Source: Streptomyces sp. Tu6071
GTDB taxonomy: Bacteria > Actinomycetota > Actinomycetes > Streptomycetales > Streptomycetaceae
Length of the DNA stretch: 64,000 bases
Reading direction: 5' to 3'
NCBI RefSeq assembly: GCF_000213055.1
Contig: NZ_CM001165.1
Coordinates: forward strand, 6,875,445-6,939,444
Both the position numbers and the translations under genes were made by a program. This document shows, one piece after another, positions 8,181 to 16,170 of the stretch. How positions within the stretch are numbered: the first letter of the stretch is position 1; the number at the start of each line of letters is the position of its first letter. The notes beneath the pieces are model-generated. The model ran no database searches. It was not told the origin of the DNA and saw only the letters and a program-made list of their open reading frames with translations.

Positions 8181-9527
8181 TCAGGCCCCGGGACGCTCGC
8201 CGCCCGGCGTCGTCACCGTCTCCGGCAGGCCCTCCTCCGGCGCCGGGAGCACCGGCACGGCCGCCGCCCCGGGCGCGCGGCGCAGGTTCCGGACCTCCGG
8301 TACGCACAGCACCGCGAGCGTCAGGAGCAGGATCAGCCCCGAGCAGCCCCACAGCGCCGCCGAGCGCCCCACCGCCGACTCCACGGGCCCGGCGATCGCG
8401 GTGGCGAGCGGCAGCATCGCGATCGAGCCGAGCCAGTCGTAGGAGGAGACGCGCGAGAACTTGTCCTCGGGGATCTCCTGGTGGAGCACCGTCATCCACG
8501 AGACGCCGAAGACCTCGACGCACGTCCCGCTCACGAACATCACCACGAAGAGCCCCACGGCCGACAGCGGCACGGCGAGCGCCGCCGAGGGCAGCGCGAG
8601 CGGCAGGACGCACAGCGTGCCCGCGAGCAGGGGCCGCGCGGGGCGCCACCGCGTCATGGCGAGCGCCCCCAGCAGCGTGCCCGCGCCGAACCCGGCGAGC
8701 GCCGTGCCCCAGGGCCCCGGGCCGCCGAGGTGCTCCTCGGCGACGAGCGGCCCGTACACCGCCTCGGCGGCCCCGACGACGGCGTTGACCACGGCGAACT
8801 GGAGCACGACCGACCACAGCCACGAGCGCCCGATCACCTCCTGCCAGCCCTCGCGCAGATCCCGCAGGAGCGAGACCTTGTCGCCCTCGCGCCGCGGGAT
8901 CTTCTCGACGTCGAGCAGCGCGCGCAGCGCCCCCGCCGCCGCGAAGGCCGCCGCGTCGACCGCGAGGACCCAGCCGGGCCCGATGACGGCGACGAGCGCG
9001 CCGCCCAGCGCGGCACCGCCGATCCCCGCGCCGTGCATCGCGACGCGGTAGAAGGCGAAGGCGCGGCTGGCCTGCGGCCCCCGCACGGAGGCGAGGAGCA
9101 TCCCCTCGGAGGCGGGCGAGAAGAAGGCGGTGCCCGTGCCGCCGAGCGCGGCGAGCAGCATCATCGACCACAGTTCGGCGTGCCCGGTGAGCACGAGGAC
9201 GGCGAACAGCCCCTGCGAGACGCAGTTGAGGCTGTTCGCCGCGACCATCACGTGGTGCCGGGGCAGCCGGTCCGCGAGCGCGCCGCCCACGAGCAGGAAG
9301 ACGACGAGCGGCAGCGTGCGCGCCGCGGCCACGAGCCCGACGTCCCCGCTGTCGCCGCCCGCGCCGAGCACGGCGAACGCGCTCGCGATGAGCGCGCCCT
9401 GGCTCCCGAGATTGCTCACGACGGCCGCGGCCGTCAGGAGCGTGTAGTTGCGTCCGGCCCACTCGGGCCGGCGCCCCGGGGAACGGGGCGTCCCCGGGGC
9501 CGGGGAGGTGGGGGGTGTAGTGCTCAC
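8181..9527 (-). CDS. MFS transporter (12-helix, MFS_3/enterobactin-exporter-like)
   Basis: Polytopic membrane transporter of 448 aa, probably an exporter. It begins with a Pro/Thr-rich cytoplasmic stretch, then WAGRNYTLLTAAAVVSNLG as the first membrane helix. Motif A is present as GGALADRLPRHHVM. Around mid-protein there is a charged loop (DVEKIPRREGDKVSLL), as expected between two six-helix halves. I chose the GTG at 9527, with GGGGAT ten bases upstream, over a TTG at 9563 that sits almost on top of a GGAGGA motif; the choice is uncertain. Substrate unknown. Confidence 0.85.
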   Translation of the reverse strand: MSTTPPTSPAPGTPRSPGRRPEWAGRNYTLLTAAAVVSNLGSQGALIASAFAVLGAGGDSGDVGLVAAARTLPLVVFLLVGGALADRLPRHHVMVAANSLNCVSQGLFAVLVLTGHAELWSMMLLAALGGTGTAFFSPASEGMLLASVRGPQASRAFAFYRVAMHGAGIGGAALGGALVAVIGPGWVLAVDAAAFAAAGALRALLDVEKIPRREGDKVSLLRDLREGWQEVIGRSWLWSVVLQFAVVNAVVGAAEAVYGPLVAEEHLGGPGPWGTALAGFGAGTLLGALAMTRWRPARPLLAGTLCVLPLALPSAALAVPLSAVGLFVVMFVSGTCVEVFGVSWMTVLHQEIPEDKFSRVSSYDWLGSIAMLPLATAIAGPVESAVGRSAALWGCSGLILLLTLAVLCVPEVRNLRRAPGAAAVPVLPAPEEGLPETVTTPGGERPGA

Positions 9528-9602
9528 GCGGAGACTATCCCCGCAGGTGGGACCCCCTGGCAATTCCTCCCGACGCCCCGCGGGATTCCGCCGCCCCCGC
9601 CC

Positions 9603-10844
9603 TCAGTCCATCTTCTTGGGCGCGGTCTTCGTCAGGCGGACCGTGCTCAGGATGCGCTGGACCAGCTCCTCGGGCACCTCCCCGGCGACGCCCTTGGGCC
9701 CGCTGAGGTCCCAGCTCACGTAGTCACCCGCGCCGTTCTTGAAGGCGAAGACGATCGCCTTCCCGTCGCTCGCGCACTTGTGCGTCTTGGGGTTGTTCTC
9801 CGACCAGGCCCGCGCCACGCTCCCGGTCAGCCCGGACTTCGTCGTGTACGGCTTCGCCTTCTCCTGCTTCATCGTCTTCTTGTCGGGATAGGTGAAGCCG
9901 CCGTACACCCACCACGGCACGCGCGTCTCGGCGGCCTCGTCGGTGCTCTTGGCGCCCTGCTCGCCCCGGGTGCCGACGAGGCCGAGGGACAGGTCCTGCT
10001 TCCCGTCCTTCTTGTCGACGTAGCTGCACCAGTCCGACTTGTAGTACGCGGGCCGGTTGACGGAGACGGAGCCGTAGCCGGTGGTCTCCTCCTTGTCCTC
10101 CCACTCGTAGCCGCGACTGGCGTCGGCCAGCTCGACCTCCCAGTCCGCCGGCACCTCGAAGACCGTCCCGAACTTCGGGTTGGCGACCACCTGCCAGCCG
10201 GGGATCGTCGGCTCCTCCCGGCCCGTGTTGCGCGAGGACGGGGTCGGCGTGGGGCTCGGCACGCGCGTGGAGGCGGTCGGGGACGGCGACTTCTTGCCGT
10301 CGTCGGCCACGGTCTTCTTGTCGTCCCTCTTGTCGACGACGTACGCGGCCGTGCCCCCGGCCGCCGCGAGGACGGCGACGGCGCAGACGACCGCGACGAT
10401 CACGGTCGTCCGCTTGCTGTTCTTCCCGCCGCCACCGCCGCCGTCACCGGGCCCACCCGCGCCGACCGTGCCGTAGGGCGGCTGCTGCGGCGGGTACCCG
10501 TAGGCGGGCTGCTGGTACGGGCCCGGCTGCTGGTAGGGCCCGGGAGTCCCGTAGCCGCCCTGCTGTCCGTACGGGCCCGGCGGCGTGTTCGGCTGCTGTC
10601 CGTACGGGCCCTGCTGGGCGTACGGGCCGGGGACGGGCTGCCCGTAGCCACCGCCCGGGCCGGGCTGCGGTTGCCCGTACCCGCCCTCGGGGCCGGGTCG
10701 CGGCTGCCCGTACCCGCCGCTTCCCTGTCCCGGCTGCCCGGTCCGGTCCGGCTGTCCGGTCTGTCCCGCGTCCTGCTGCCACGGACCGTCCTGCGGTATC
10801 CGTGGATGGTGCTCGCCCCCTGGCGGCTTTTCGTCTGGCCACAT
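9603..10844 (-). CDS. Low-complexity PGQY-rich single-pass membrane protein
   Basis: A 413-aa protein in three parts. Residues 1-~135 are disordered and rich in Pro, Gly, Gln and Tyr, with repeated GGYGQP, GPYGQQ and GPYQQP blocks. One membrane helix follows (VIVAVVCAVAVLAAAGGTAAYVV, read in two pieces). About 240 residues outside the membrane start with a Thr/Pro/Ser linker and end in a globular region with Trp and Cys. The N-terminus resembles the cytoplasmic tails of many actinobacterial membrane proteins. No enzyme motif is visible and I do not recognise the extracellular domain. It is divergent from the DedA gene with 243 bp between. Confidence 0.8.
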   Translation of the reverse strand: MWPDEKPPGGEHHPRIPQDGPWQQDAGQTGQPDRTGQPGQGSGGYGQPRPGPEGGYGQPQPGPGGGYGQPVPGPYAQQGPYGQQPNTPPGPYGQQGGYGTPGPYQQPGPYQQPAYGYPPQQPPYGTVGAGGPGDGGGGGGKNSKRTTVIVAVVCAVAVLAAAGGTAAYVVDKRDDKKTVADDGKKSPSPTASTRVPSPTPTPSSRNTGREEPTIPGWQVVANPKFGTVFEVPADWEVELADASRGYEWEDKEETTGYGSVSVNRPAYYKSDWCSYVDKKDGKQDLSLGLVGTRGEQGAKSTDEAAETRVPWWVYGGFTYPDKKTMKQEKAKPYTTKSGLTGSVARAWSENNPKTHKCASDGKAIVFAFKNGAGDYVSWDLSGPKGVAGEVPEELVQRILSTVRLTKTAPKKMD

Positions 10845-11087
10845 GAGCGAGACCCTAGGCGGCGGCGCGTGATGCGCGCCACGGGGGAGGGCGCGGCGAG
10901 ACCGGGTCGTGACACGCGGGCGGGGTCTTCGGCGGCCCTCCCGGCGGGAACACCCGGACGTCTTCTCACGTTTGTCTCATCCAGTAGGCTGCCCGCCGTG
11001 CGCACGCGCGCCGGCCGCGGCGCGAGCGGCGTGAAGTGTCCGCGTGATCCGCGCGAGTCGCGCGCGAAGTGTCTGGGAGGCAACAGG

Positions 11088-11984
11088 GTGCACGTCCAGG
11101 AGTGGCTGGAGACCGTCCCGCCCATCGCCGTGTACATCGTCGTCGCGGCGGTGATCGGCGTCGAGAGCCTCGGTATCCCGCTGCCCGGTGAGGTCGTGCT
11201 CGTCTCCTCCGCCGTGCTCGCCTCGCAGCACGGCCACATCAACCCGTACGTCCTCGGTGCCTGCGCCGTCGCGGGGGCCGTCGTCGGCGACTCGATCGGG
11301 TACGCGATCGGGCGCAAGGGCGGGCGCCCGCTCATCGCCAAGCTGGAACAGCGGTTCCCCAAGCACTTCAGCGCGCAGAACGTCGAGGCGGCCGAGAGCT
11401 CCTTCCACCGCTGGGGCATGTGGGCCGTCTTCTTCGGCCGCTTCATCGCCCTCCTGCGCATCTTCGCCGGCCCCATCGCGGGTGTCCTGCACATGCCGTA
11501 CTGGAAGTTCCTCATCGCCAACCTGCTCGGCGGCATCGCCTGGGCGGGCGGCACCACCGCCGTGGTCTACACGCTGGGCAAGGTCGCCGAGGAGTGGCTG
11601 AGCCGCTTCTCCTGGCTCGCGCTCCTCGCCGCCCTCCTCGTCGGCGCCCTCTCGCTCCTCCTCATGAAGCGCCGCGCGGCCAAGCAGCGCGCGAGGGGCG
11701 AGGCGGCGGAGAAGATCCTCGGCGGAGCGGGCGGAGCGGAAGCCGGTACGAGGGTGACAGGGACCGCGACGGCCGCCAGCGCGCCCGCCGCCGCCGAGCC
11801 GGCCACCACGGCCGGGACGGCCACCACGGCCGGGACGGCCGCCGCGACCGTCGAGCCCGCCGCGACCGTCGAGTCCGCAGCGACCGCCGAACCCACCGCC
11901 CCGCCTGCCGCCGAGTCCGCCACCGCCGCGCCTGTCGCCCCGCCCGCCGCCGAGTCCGGGAAGACCCAGGAGACCCCCGCATGA
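11088..11984 (+). CDS. DedA-family membrane protein with Ala/Thr/Pro/Glu-rich tail
   Basis: Polytopic membrane protein, 298 aa, of the DedA family, which affects envelope integrity and proton-motive force; some members flip undecaprenyl phosphate. Family blocks seen are ESLGIPLPGEVVL, GDSIGYAIGRKGG and FFGRFIALLRIFAGPIAG, the last with the conserved Arg residues. After the final helix and a basic KRRAAKQRARGE patch, roughly 80 residues are a repetitive Ala/Thr/Pro/Glu tail, longer than the usual DedA end. The GTG at 11088 has GGGAGG seven bases upstream. Its stop codon overlaps the ATG of the gamma-carbonic anhydrase gene (ATGA), so the pair is co-translated. Confidence 0.9.
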   Translation: MHVQEWLETVPPIAVYIVVAAVIGVESLGIPLPGEVVLVSSAVLASQHGHINPYVLGACAVAGAVVGDSIGYAIGRKGGRPLIAKLEQRFPKHFSAQNVEAAESSFHRWGMWAVFFGRFIALLRIFAGPIAGVLHMPYWKFLIANLLGGIAWAGGTTAVVYTLGKVAEEWLSRFSWLALLAALLVGALSLLLMKRRAAKQRARGEAAEKILGGAGGAEAGTRVTGTATAASAPAAAEPATTAGTATTAGTAAATVEPAATVESAATAEPTAPPAAESATAAPVAPPAAESGKTQETPA

Positions 11985-12505
11985 CCGACGCCCTCGTCTC
12001 CCCCGTGGGGGGCCGTTCCCCCGAGGTCGATCCCGCCGCCTTCACCGCGCCGACCTCCGTCGTCCTCGGTGCCGTCCGCCTGGAGGCGGAGGCGAGCGTC
12101 TGGTACCACACGGTGCTGCGCGGGGACGCGGACAGCATCTCGATCGGCCGGGGCAGCAACGTGCAGGACAACTGCACCGTCCACGCCGACCCCGGCTTCC
12201 CCGTCCGCGTCGGCAGCGGCGTCTCGGTCGGGCACAACGCCGTCCTGCACGGCTGCGTCGTCGAGGACGACGTCCTCGTCGGCATGGGCGCCACCGTCCT
12301 CAACGGGGCGCGGATCGGCGCCGGTTCCCTCGTCGCCGCGCAGGCCCTCGTCCCGCAGGGCATGGAGGTGCCGCCGGGCTCCCTCGTCGCGGGCGTCCCG
12401 GCCAAGGTGCGCCGTGAGCTGACCCCCGAGGAGCGCGAGGGCATCATGCTCAACGCCGCCGTGTACCGCGATCTCGCGAAGACCCACGCCGCCGAGGTCC
12501 GCTGA
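11981..12505 (+). CDS. Gamma-carbonic-anhydrase-like hexapeptide protein
   Basis: A 174-aa left-handed beta-helix protein of the gamma-CA/PaaY/YrdA group, normally a homotrimer with metal at the subunit interface. The three metal-ligand histidines are visible as His68 (NCTVHAD), His85 and His90 (VGHNAVLHGC). Hexapeptide repeats run from about residue 25 to 140, with a C-terminal helix. Start and upstream stop overlap by four bases, tying expression to DedA. Coupling of a DedA protein with a putative bicarbonate/CO2 enzyme hints at pH or proton-gradient homeostasis; this is inference. Many family members have no measured carbonic anhydrase activity. Confidence 0.9.
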   Translation: MTDALVSPVGGRSPEVDPAAFTAPTSVVLGAVRLEAEASVWYHTVLRGDADSISIGRGSNVQDNCTVHADPGFPVRVGSGVSVGHNAVLHGCVVEDDVLVGMGATVLNGARIGAGSLVAAQALVPQGMEVPPGSLVAGVPAKVRRELTPEEREGIMLNAAVYRDLAKTHAAEVR

Positions 12506-12604
12506 GCGGACCCGCACGCCGGGCGAAGCTTCGACTTGCGCGCCGGGACGAAGATCACAGAACCCGGCCGTTCCCCCGAGGCTACTCGTGAGTACGGTAA
12601 GTCC

Positions 12605-13393
12605 GTGCCGCGCAACCGCAAGCCTCTGCCCCCGCCCGCCCACTGGCCGCGCGCCCTCGCGCACCGCGCCGCGCAGACCGGCTGGCGCCTGCTGCGCGAG
12701 GCGGGCGCCGTCACCGCGCACGCGCACGGGCGGCTGCGCTTCGGCGCGATCGGCGAGGGCACCCGGCTCGCCTTCCCGCAGGGCACCATCTTCAACGAGC
12801 GCTGGATACGCCTCGGCGCGCACTGCATCATCGCCGAGCAGGTGACCCTCACCGCGGGGATGCTGCCGCTCGGACCCGGCGAGACGCTCGGCCCCGACCC
12901 CGTCCTGAGCCTCGGCGACGGCGTCGTCCTCGGCCGGGGCAGCCACGTCGTCGCCGACGCGCCCGTCACCATCGGCGACGAGGCGTTCCTCGGCCCGTAC
13001 GTCTACGTCACCTCGACCAACCACAGCTACGACGACCCGCACCAGCCGGTCGGCAAGCAGTGGCCGCGCCGTGCGCCGGTCACGATCGGCGCGGGCTCCT
13101 GGATCGGCACGGGCGCCGTGATACTGCCCGGCGCGCACCTCGGCCGCAACGTCGTGGTCGCCGCCGGTTCCGTCGTACGGGGCACGGTGCCCGACCAAGC
13201 GGTCGTCGCGGGGGCGCCCGCACGCGTCGTACGCCGCTGGGACGAGGCCACGGGCTGGCAGCCGCCGCTGCGCACGCCCGCGCCCGTCCCCCTCCCGCGC
13301 GGGGCGAGCGCCGCCCAGCTCGCCGCCCTCGCCTCGCTCGACGCCGAGCAGCTCGCGGGCCTCGAGCGGCTCGCGGAACGGGAGCGGGACTGA
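12605..13393 (+). CDS. Hexapeptide-repeat acyltransferase (LbH/xenobiotic-type)
   Basis: A 262-aa acyltransferase-like protein. A basic N-terminus of about 60 residues precedes hexapeptide repeats from about residue 65 to 215. The family catalytic block appears as TSTNHSYDDPHQPVG, with His in the position used by acetyl-CoA-dependent members such as WbbJ/maltose acetyltransferases. The C-terminus is Pro/Ala-rich and helical. The GTG start at 12605 was chosen over 12536 because the upstream piece is unlike protein; its ribosome site is weak. It follows the DedA/gamma-CA pair after 99 bp and may be transcribed with it. The acceptor, perhaps a sugar or glycan, is unknown. Confidence 0.8.
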   Translation: MPRNRKPLPPPAHWPRALAHRAAQTGWRLLREAGAVTAHAHGRLRFGAIGEGTRLAFPQGTIFNERWIRLGAHCIIAEQVTLTAGMLPLGPGETLGPDPVLSLGDGVVLGRGSHVVADAPVTIGDEAFLGPYVYVTSTNHSYDDPHQPVGKQWPRRAPVTIGAGSWIGTGAVILPGAHLGRNVVVAAGSVVRGTVPDQAVVAGAPARVVRRWDEATGWQPPLRTPAPVPLPRGASAAQLAALASLDAEQLAGLERLAERERD

Positions 13394-13471
13394 GGGCCGC
13401 GCGCGCTCGCTACAGTGCGGTGTCCCGGCGCCGCCGTCCTCGCGGCCCCGCGGTGGAGGAGGTGGAGGCCG

Positions 13472-14053
13472 GTGGCGGATCTCGCGGCGCTGACCCGTAC
13501 GCTCGCGCGCAACGTCAGGCACTGGCGCACCGAGCGCGGGCACACGCTCGACGCGCTCGCGGCGCGGGCCGGGGTGAGCCGGGGGATGATCGTCCAGATC
13601 GAGCAGGCCCGCACCAACCCGAGCCTCGGCACCGTCGTGAAGGTCGCCGACGCGCTCGGCGTCAGCATCCCCACGCTGCTCGACCAGGTCCCGGGGCCGC
13701 GCGTGCGGATCGTGCCCGAGGAGGACGCCGTGGTGCTGTGGCGCACCGGGGCGGGCAGCAGCGGCGTGCTCCGCGCGGGCACCGAGGCCCCCGGGCCGCT
13801 GGAGCTGTGGACGTGGCGGCTCGCGCCGGGCGAGGCGCACTCCTCCGAGGCACACCCCGCGGGCACCCGGGAGCTGCTGCACGTCACCGCCGGTGAACTC
13901 ACCCTCGTCGTCGGCGAGGAGAGCCACCGCGTCCCCACGGGCAGCGGCGCCGTCTTCGCCGCCGACGCCCCGCACGCGTACCGCAACGAGGGCGCGACCG
14001 TCACCGAGGCGACGATGGCGGTCTCGGTCCCGTACGAGAAGCCGGGGGGCTGA
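13472..14053 (+). CDS. XRE-family regulator with cupin sensor domain
   Basis: Cytosolic repressor or activator, 193 aa. An XRE helix-turn-helix covers residues ~10-65 (LDALAARAGVSRGMIVQIEQ is the recognition core) and a small cupin barrel covers ~105-190, with EAHSSEAHPAGTRELLHV and GAVFAADAPHAYRN as cupin motifs. This architecture is typical of regulators of amine, amino acid or sugar catabolism, where the cupin binds the effector. The GTG at 13472 has GGAGGAGGTGGAG just upstream. It faces the SDR gene tail to tail with a 35-bp gap; no obvious target gene adjoins it. Confidence 0.9.
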   Translation: MADLAALTRTLARNVRHWRTERGHTLDALAARAGVSRGMIVQIEQARTNPSLGTVVKVADALGVSIPTLLDQVPGPRVRIVPEEDAVVLWRTGAGSSGVLRAGTEAPGPLELWTWRLAPGEAHSSEAHPAGTRELLHVTAGELTLVVGEESHRVPTGSGAVFAADAPHAYRNEGATVTEATMAVSVPYEKPGG

Positions 14054-14088
14054 CCCGCCACTGCCCGGCGAATCCGGGATGCGGGCGG

Positions 14089-14841
14089 TCAGGCCGGGCC
14101 GAACACGAGCCCGTGGCGGTCCCTCTCCCGGTGCAGTTCCCACGCGGCGGCGGCGATGTCGTCGGGGTCGAGCGTGCCGAAGGCGTCGAGCAGTCCCGGC
14201 TGCGCGACGAGGGAGCGATGGATGTCGCCGCGCGCGATCACACCGCCGATGGTGAGCGCCGCGACGTGCACCCCCTTCTCCCCGAGGGTCTCGGCGAGCG
14301 TCAGTACGTACATGCGCGCGGCGGCCGAGGCGGGGGCGAGGGTGCCGAGCGCGGGGGTGGGGACGAGGCCGCTGCCGCCCACGCCGAAGAACAGCGTGCC
14401 GCGACCGCGCGCGACCATGTCCGGCACCAGCTCCCGCACGACCTGGGGGAGCGGTGCGAGCAGTGCGCGCACCGGGGCGAGCAGGGCCTCGGGGCCGGCG
14501 TCCGGGAGCGGCGCGATCGCCGGGCCCTCCGTCGAGGCGGGCCCGAACCAGGCGGCCCCCACCGGCCCTTGCGCGGCCCGGATCTCGGCGAGCACCCGGT
14601 GCAGGTCCTCGGGGTCGTTGACGTCGGCGGCGTACGTACGGGAGCCGATCCCGCGTTCCGCGAGGCGGGCGCGGTAGGAGGGGTGCCGTGCCGCCGAGCG
14701 GGAGACCAGGGCGAGGTCGTGGCCCTCGGCGCCGAAGCGCTCGGCCATCGACATGCCGAGCCCCGGCCCGACGCCGAGGACGGCCAGCAGCTCGCCGCCG
14801 CCCGTGACGCTCTCCGCGTCCTGTCCCGTGCCGTGATCCAT
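14089..14841 (-). CDS. Short-chain dehydrogenase/reductase-like protein lacking the catalytic YxxxK
   Basis: Soluble 250-aa SDR-fold protein. The nucleotide loop is GVGPGLGMSMA near the N-terminus, and SRS/AADVNDPEDL follow as cofactor-discriminating and adenine-ring motifs. Aligning the helix that normally carries Tyr-x-x-x-Lys (here LAPASAAARMYVLTLAE) puts Leu at the Tyr position and Ser at the Lys position, so the classical catalytic pair looks absent. Start at 14841 is supported by GAGGAG seven bases upstream; an ATG at 14862 is possible. It is divergent from a TetR gene, with two operators between, and is probably that regulator's target. Confidence 0.85.
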   Translation of the reverse strand: MDHGTGQDAESVTGGGELLAVLGVGPGLGMSMAERFGAEGHDLALVSRSAARHPSYRARLAERGIGSRTYAADVNDPEDLHRVLAEIRAAQGPVGAAWFGPASTEGPAIAPLPDAGPEALLAPVRALLAPLPQVVRELVPDMVARGRGTLFFGVGGSGLVPTPALGTLAPASAAARMYVLTLAETLGEKGVHVAALTIGGVIARGDIHRSLVAQPGLLDAFGTLDPDDIAAAAWELHRERDRHGLVFGPA

Positions 14842-14867
14842 GTGTTTGCTCCTCGCTGCCATCCGAG

Positions 14868-14891
14868 CAAGTTGAGGCAGACCTCAACTTG
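14868..14891. promoter_or_regulatory. Perfect palindromic TetR operator (site 1)
   Basis: CAAGTTGAGG and its exact complement CCTCAACTTG flank CAGA: 10-bp perfect arms with a 4-bp spacer. The site lies 26 bp upstream of the SDR start in the divergent SDR/TetR gap. Confidence 0.75.
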
Positions 14892-14907
14892 CATCGAAGG
14901 TAGCCAT

Positions 14908-14929
14908 AACTTGAGGGGGGCGTCAACTT
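14908..14929. promoter_or_regulatory. Imperfect second TetR operator (site 2)
   Basis: AACTTGAGG-GGGG-CGTCAACTT repeats the geometry of the 14868 site (9-bp arms, 4-bp spacer) with two mismatches. It lies 22 bp upstream of the TetR start, as expected for autoregulation. Confidence 0.6.
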
Positions 14930-14951
14930 CGTGCCGCCTTAGGATGGCGCC

Positions 14952-15596
14952 ATGCGCAAGGACGCCCGGCTGAACAGGGAGAAGCTGCTGGAAGCGGCGC
15001 GCGCGCTCTTCGCCGAGCGCGGGCTCGACGTGCCGCTGAGCGAGGTCGCGCGGCGGGCGGGGGTCAGCATCGGCACGCTCTACAACCGCTTCCCCGACCG
15101 GACGGCGCTCTCTCTCGCGGTCTACGCCGAGCACACCGAGGCGGTGGTGCGCTCGGCGGAGCGGGCCCTGGAGATGCCGGACGCCTGGGCCGGGTTCACG
15201 TACTTCCTCGAACGTCTCTGCCTGTTGCAGGCGGCGGACAAGGGCTTCAACGAGTACTGCGCGTCGGGCCTCGCCGAGCTGGTCCCGGGGGAGGAACTGC
15301 GCCGCGGCTACACGCTCATGGGCGAACTCGTCGCGGCGGCCCAGCGTGCGGGCGCTCTGCGCGCCGATTTCGTCACGGAGGACCTGGCCTTCGTGACCTG
15401 GTCCGTCGCGCGCACGATCGAGGCGACCGCCGGTGTGGCCCCCGAGGCGTGGCGGCGGCACCTGGCCCTCATGTGCGACGGACTGAGGCGGAGCGCGGCC
15501 ACACCGCTTCCCGCTCCACCGCTGCGGCCCGAGCAGGCGGCGAGCATCGTCCACTGCGCGGCGGACCGGGGCGAAGCGCCCGGCGCTGTGGGATAA
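14952..15596 (+). CDS. TetR-family transcriptional regulator
   Basis: Dimeric repressor of 214 aa. The N-terminal helix-turn-helix is at residues ~10-55, with VPLSEVARRAGVSIGTLYNR as the DNA-reading part and FPDRTALSLAV as the conserved following helix. The C-terminal ligand domain is unremarkable and ends in a Pro/Ala-rich tail. Divergent placement and two operators of the same half-site (AAGTTGAGG) make the neighbouring SDR gene its likely target, together with autoregulation. Ligand unknown. A YbaK gene starts 10 bp downstream and may be co-transcribed. Confidence 0.9.
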   Translation: MRKDARLNREKLLEAARALFAERGLDVPLSEVARRAGVSIGTLYNRFPDRTALSLAVYAEHTEAVVRSAERALEMPDAWAGFTYFLERLCLLQAADKGFNEYCASGLAELVPGEELRRGYTLMGELVAAAQRAGALRADFVTEDLAFVTWSVARTIEATAGVAPEAWRRHLALMCDGLRRSAATPLPAPPLRPEQAASIVHCAADRGEAPGAVG

Positions 15597-15606
15597 CGTG
15601 CCGCCC

Positions 15607-16170
15607 ATGCGCGCACCTCTGGGGAACTTCACCGACGTCCGTACCGCTCCCGAGGCCCTCGACGTCCTCGTCGAGCCCGTCGCCCGCGCGGTACGCCACT
15701 GGGCGGGACCCGTGCCCGCCGAAGAGGTGTACTGGGTCGACACCGACCCCGAGGTCGCGGACACCGCCGCCTTCGTCGCGCACTACGGGCGCGAACTCCT
15801 GGAGGCGTCCGCGAACTGCGTCATCGTCACGGGACGGCGCGGCGAGGCCCGCAGGCACGCCGCCTGCCTCGTGCTCTCGCACACGCGCGTCGACGTCAAC
15901 GGCGTCGTGCGCAAGCAACTGGACGCGCGCAAGGCGTCGTTCGCCGCGACGGACTTCGCGACGAGCGAGTCGGGCATGGAGTACGGCGGCATCACGCCGG
16001 TCGGCCTCCCGGACGACTGGCCCCTCCTGATCGACGCCGCGGTCACCGACCTCCCCTACGTCCTCGTCGGCAGCGGCCGGCGCCGCGGCAAGCTCCTCGT
16101 CCCCGGCAAGGCGTTCGCGCAGCTCCCGGGGGCGGTCGTCGTGGAGGGGCTGGGCGTCGCGGTGGATTAG
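15607..16170 (+). CDS. YbaK/EbsC (prolyl-tRNA synthetase-associated) domain protein
   Basis: A 187-aa protein with one YbaK/INS-type domain; relatives hydrolyse mischarged Cys- or Ala-tRNA(Pro) in trans. The domain runs from about residue 25. The conserved Lys block is VNGVVRKQLDARKASFA, followed by SGMEYGGITPVGLP, matching the family GG-x-x-P-x-G signature. I took the ATG at 15607 over the GTG at 15598; neither has a strong ribosome site. It follows the TetR gene by 10 bp and overlaps the convergent CoA-binding gene by four bases at its 3' end (16167-16170). Confidence 0.85.
   Translation: MRAPLGNFTDVRTAPEALDVLVEPVARAVRHWAGPVPAEEVYWVDTDPEVADTAAFVAHYGRELLEASANCVIVTGRRGEARRHAACLVLSHTRVDVNGVVRKQLDARKASFAATDFATSESGMEYGGITPVGLPDDWPLLIDAAVTDLPYVLVGSGRRRGKLLVPGKAFAQLPGAVVVEGLGVAVD

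Noticed and set aside
8481..11984. Open frame of 1167 codons on the plus strand across two minus-strand genes
   Set aside because: Upstream of 11088 it is an Arg/Glu/His/Ala-rich shadow of the MFS and PGQY genes. Only the DedA part, from a GTG with GGGAGG ahead of it, looks like protein.
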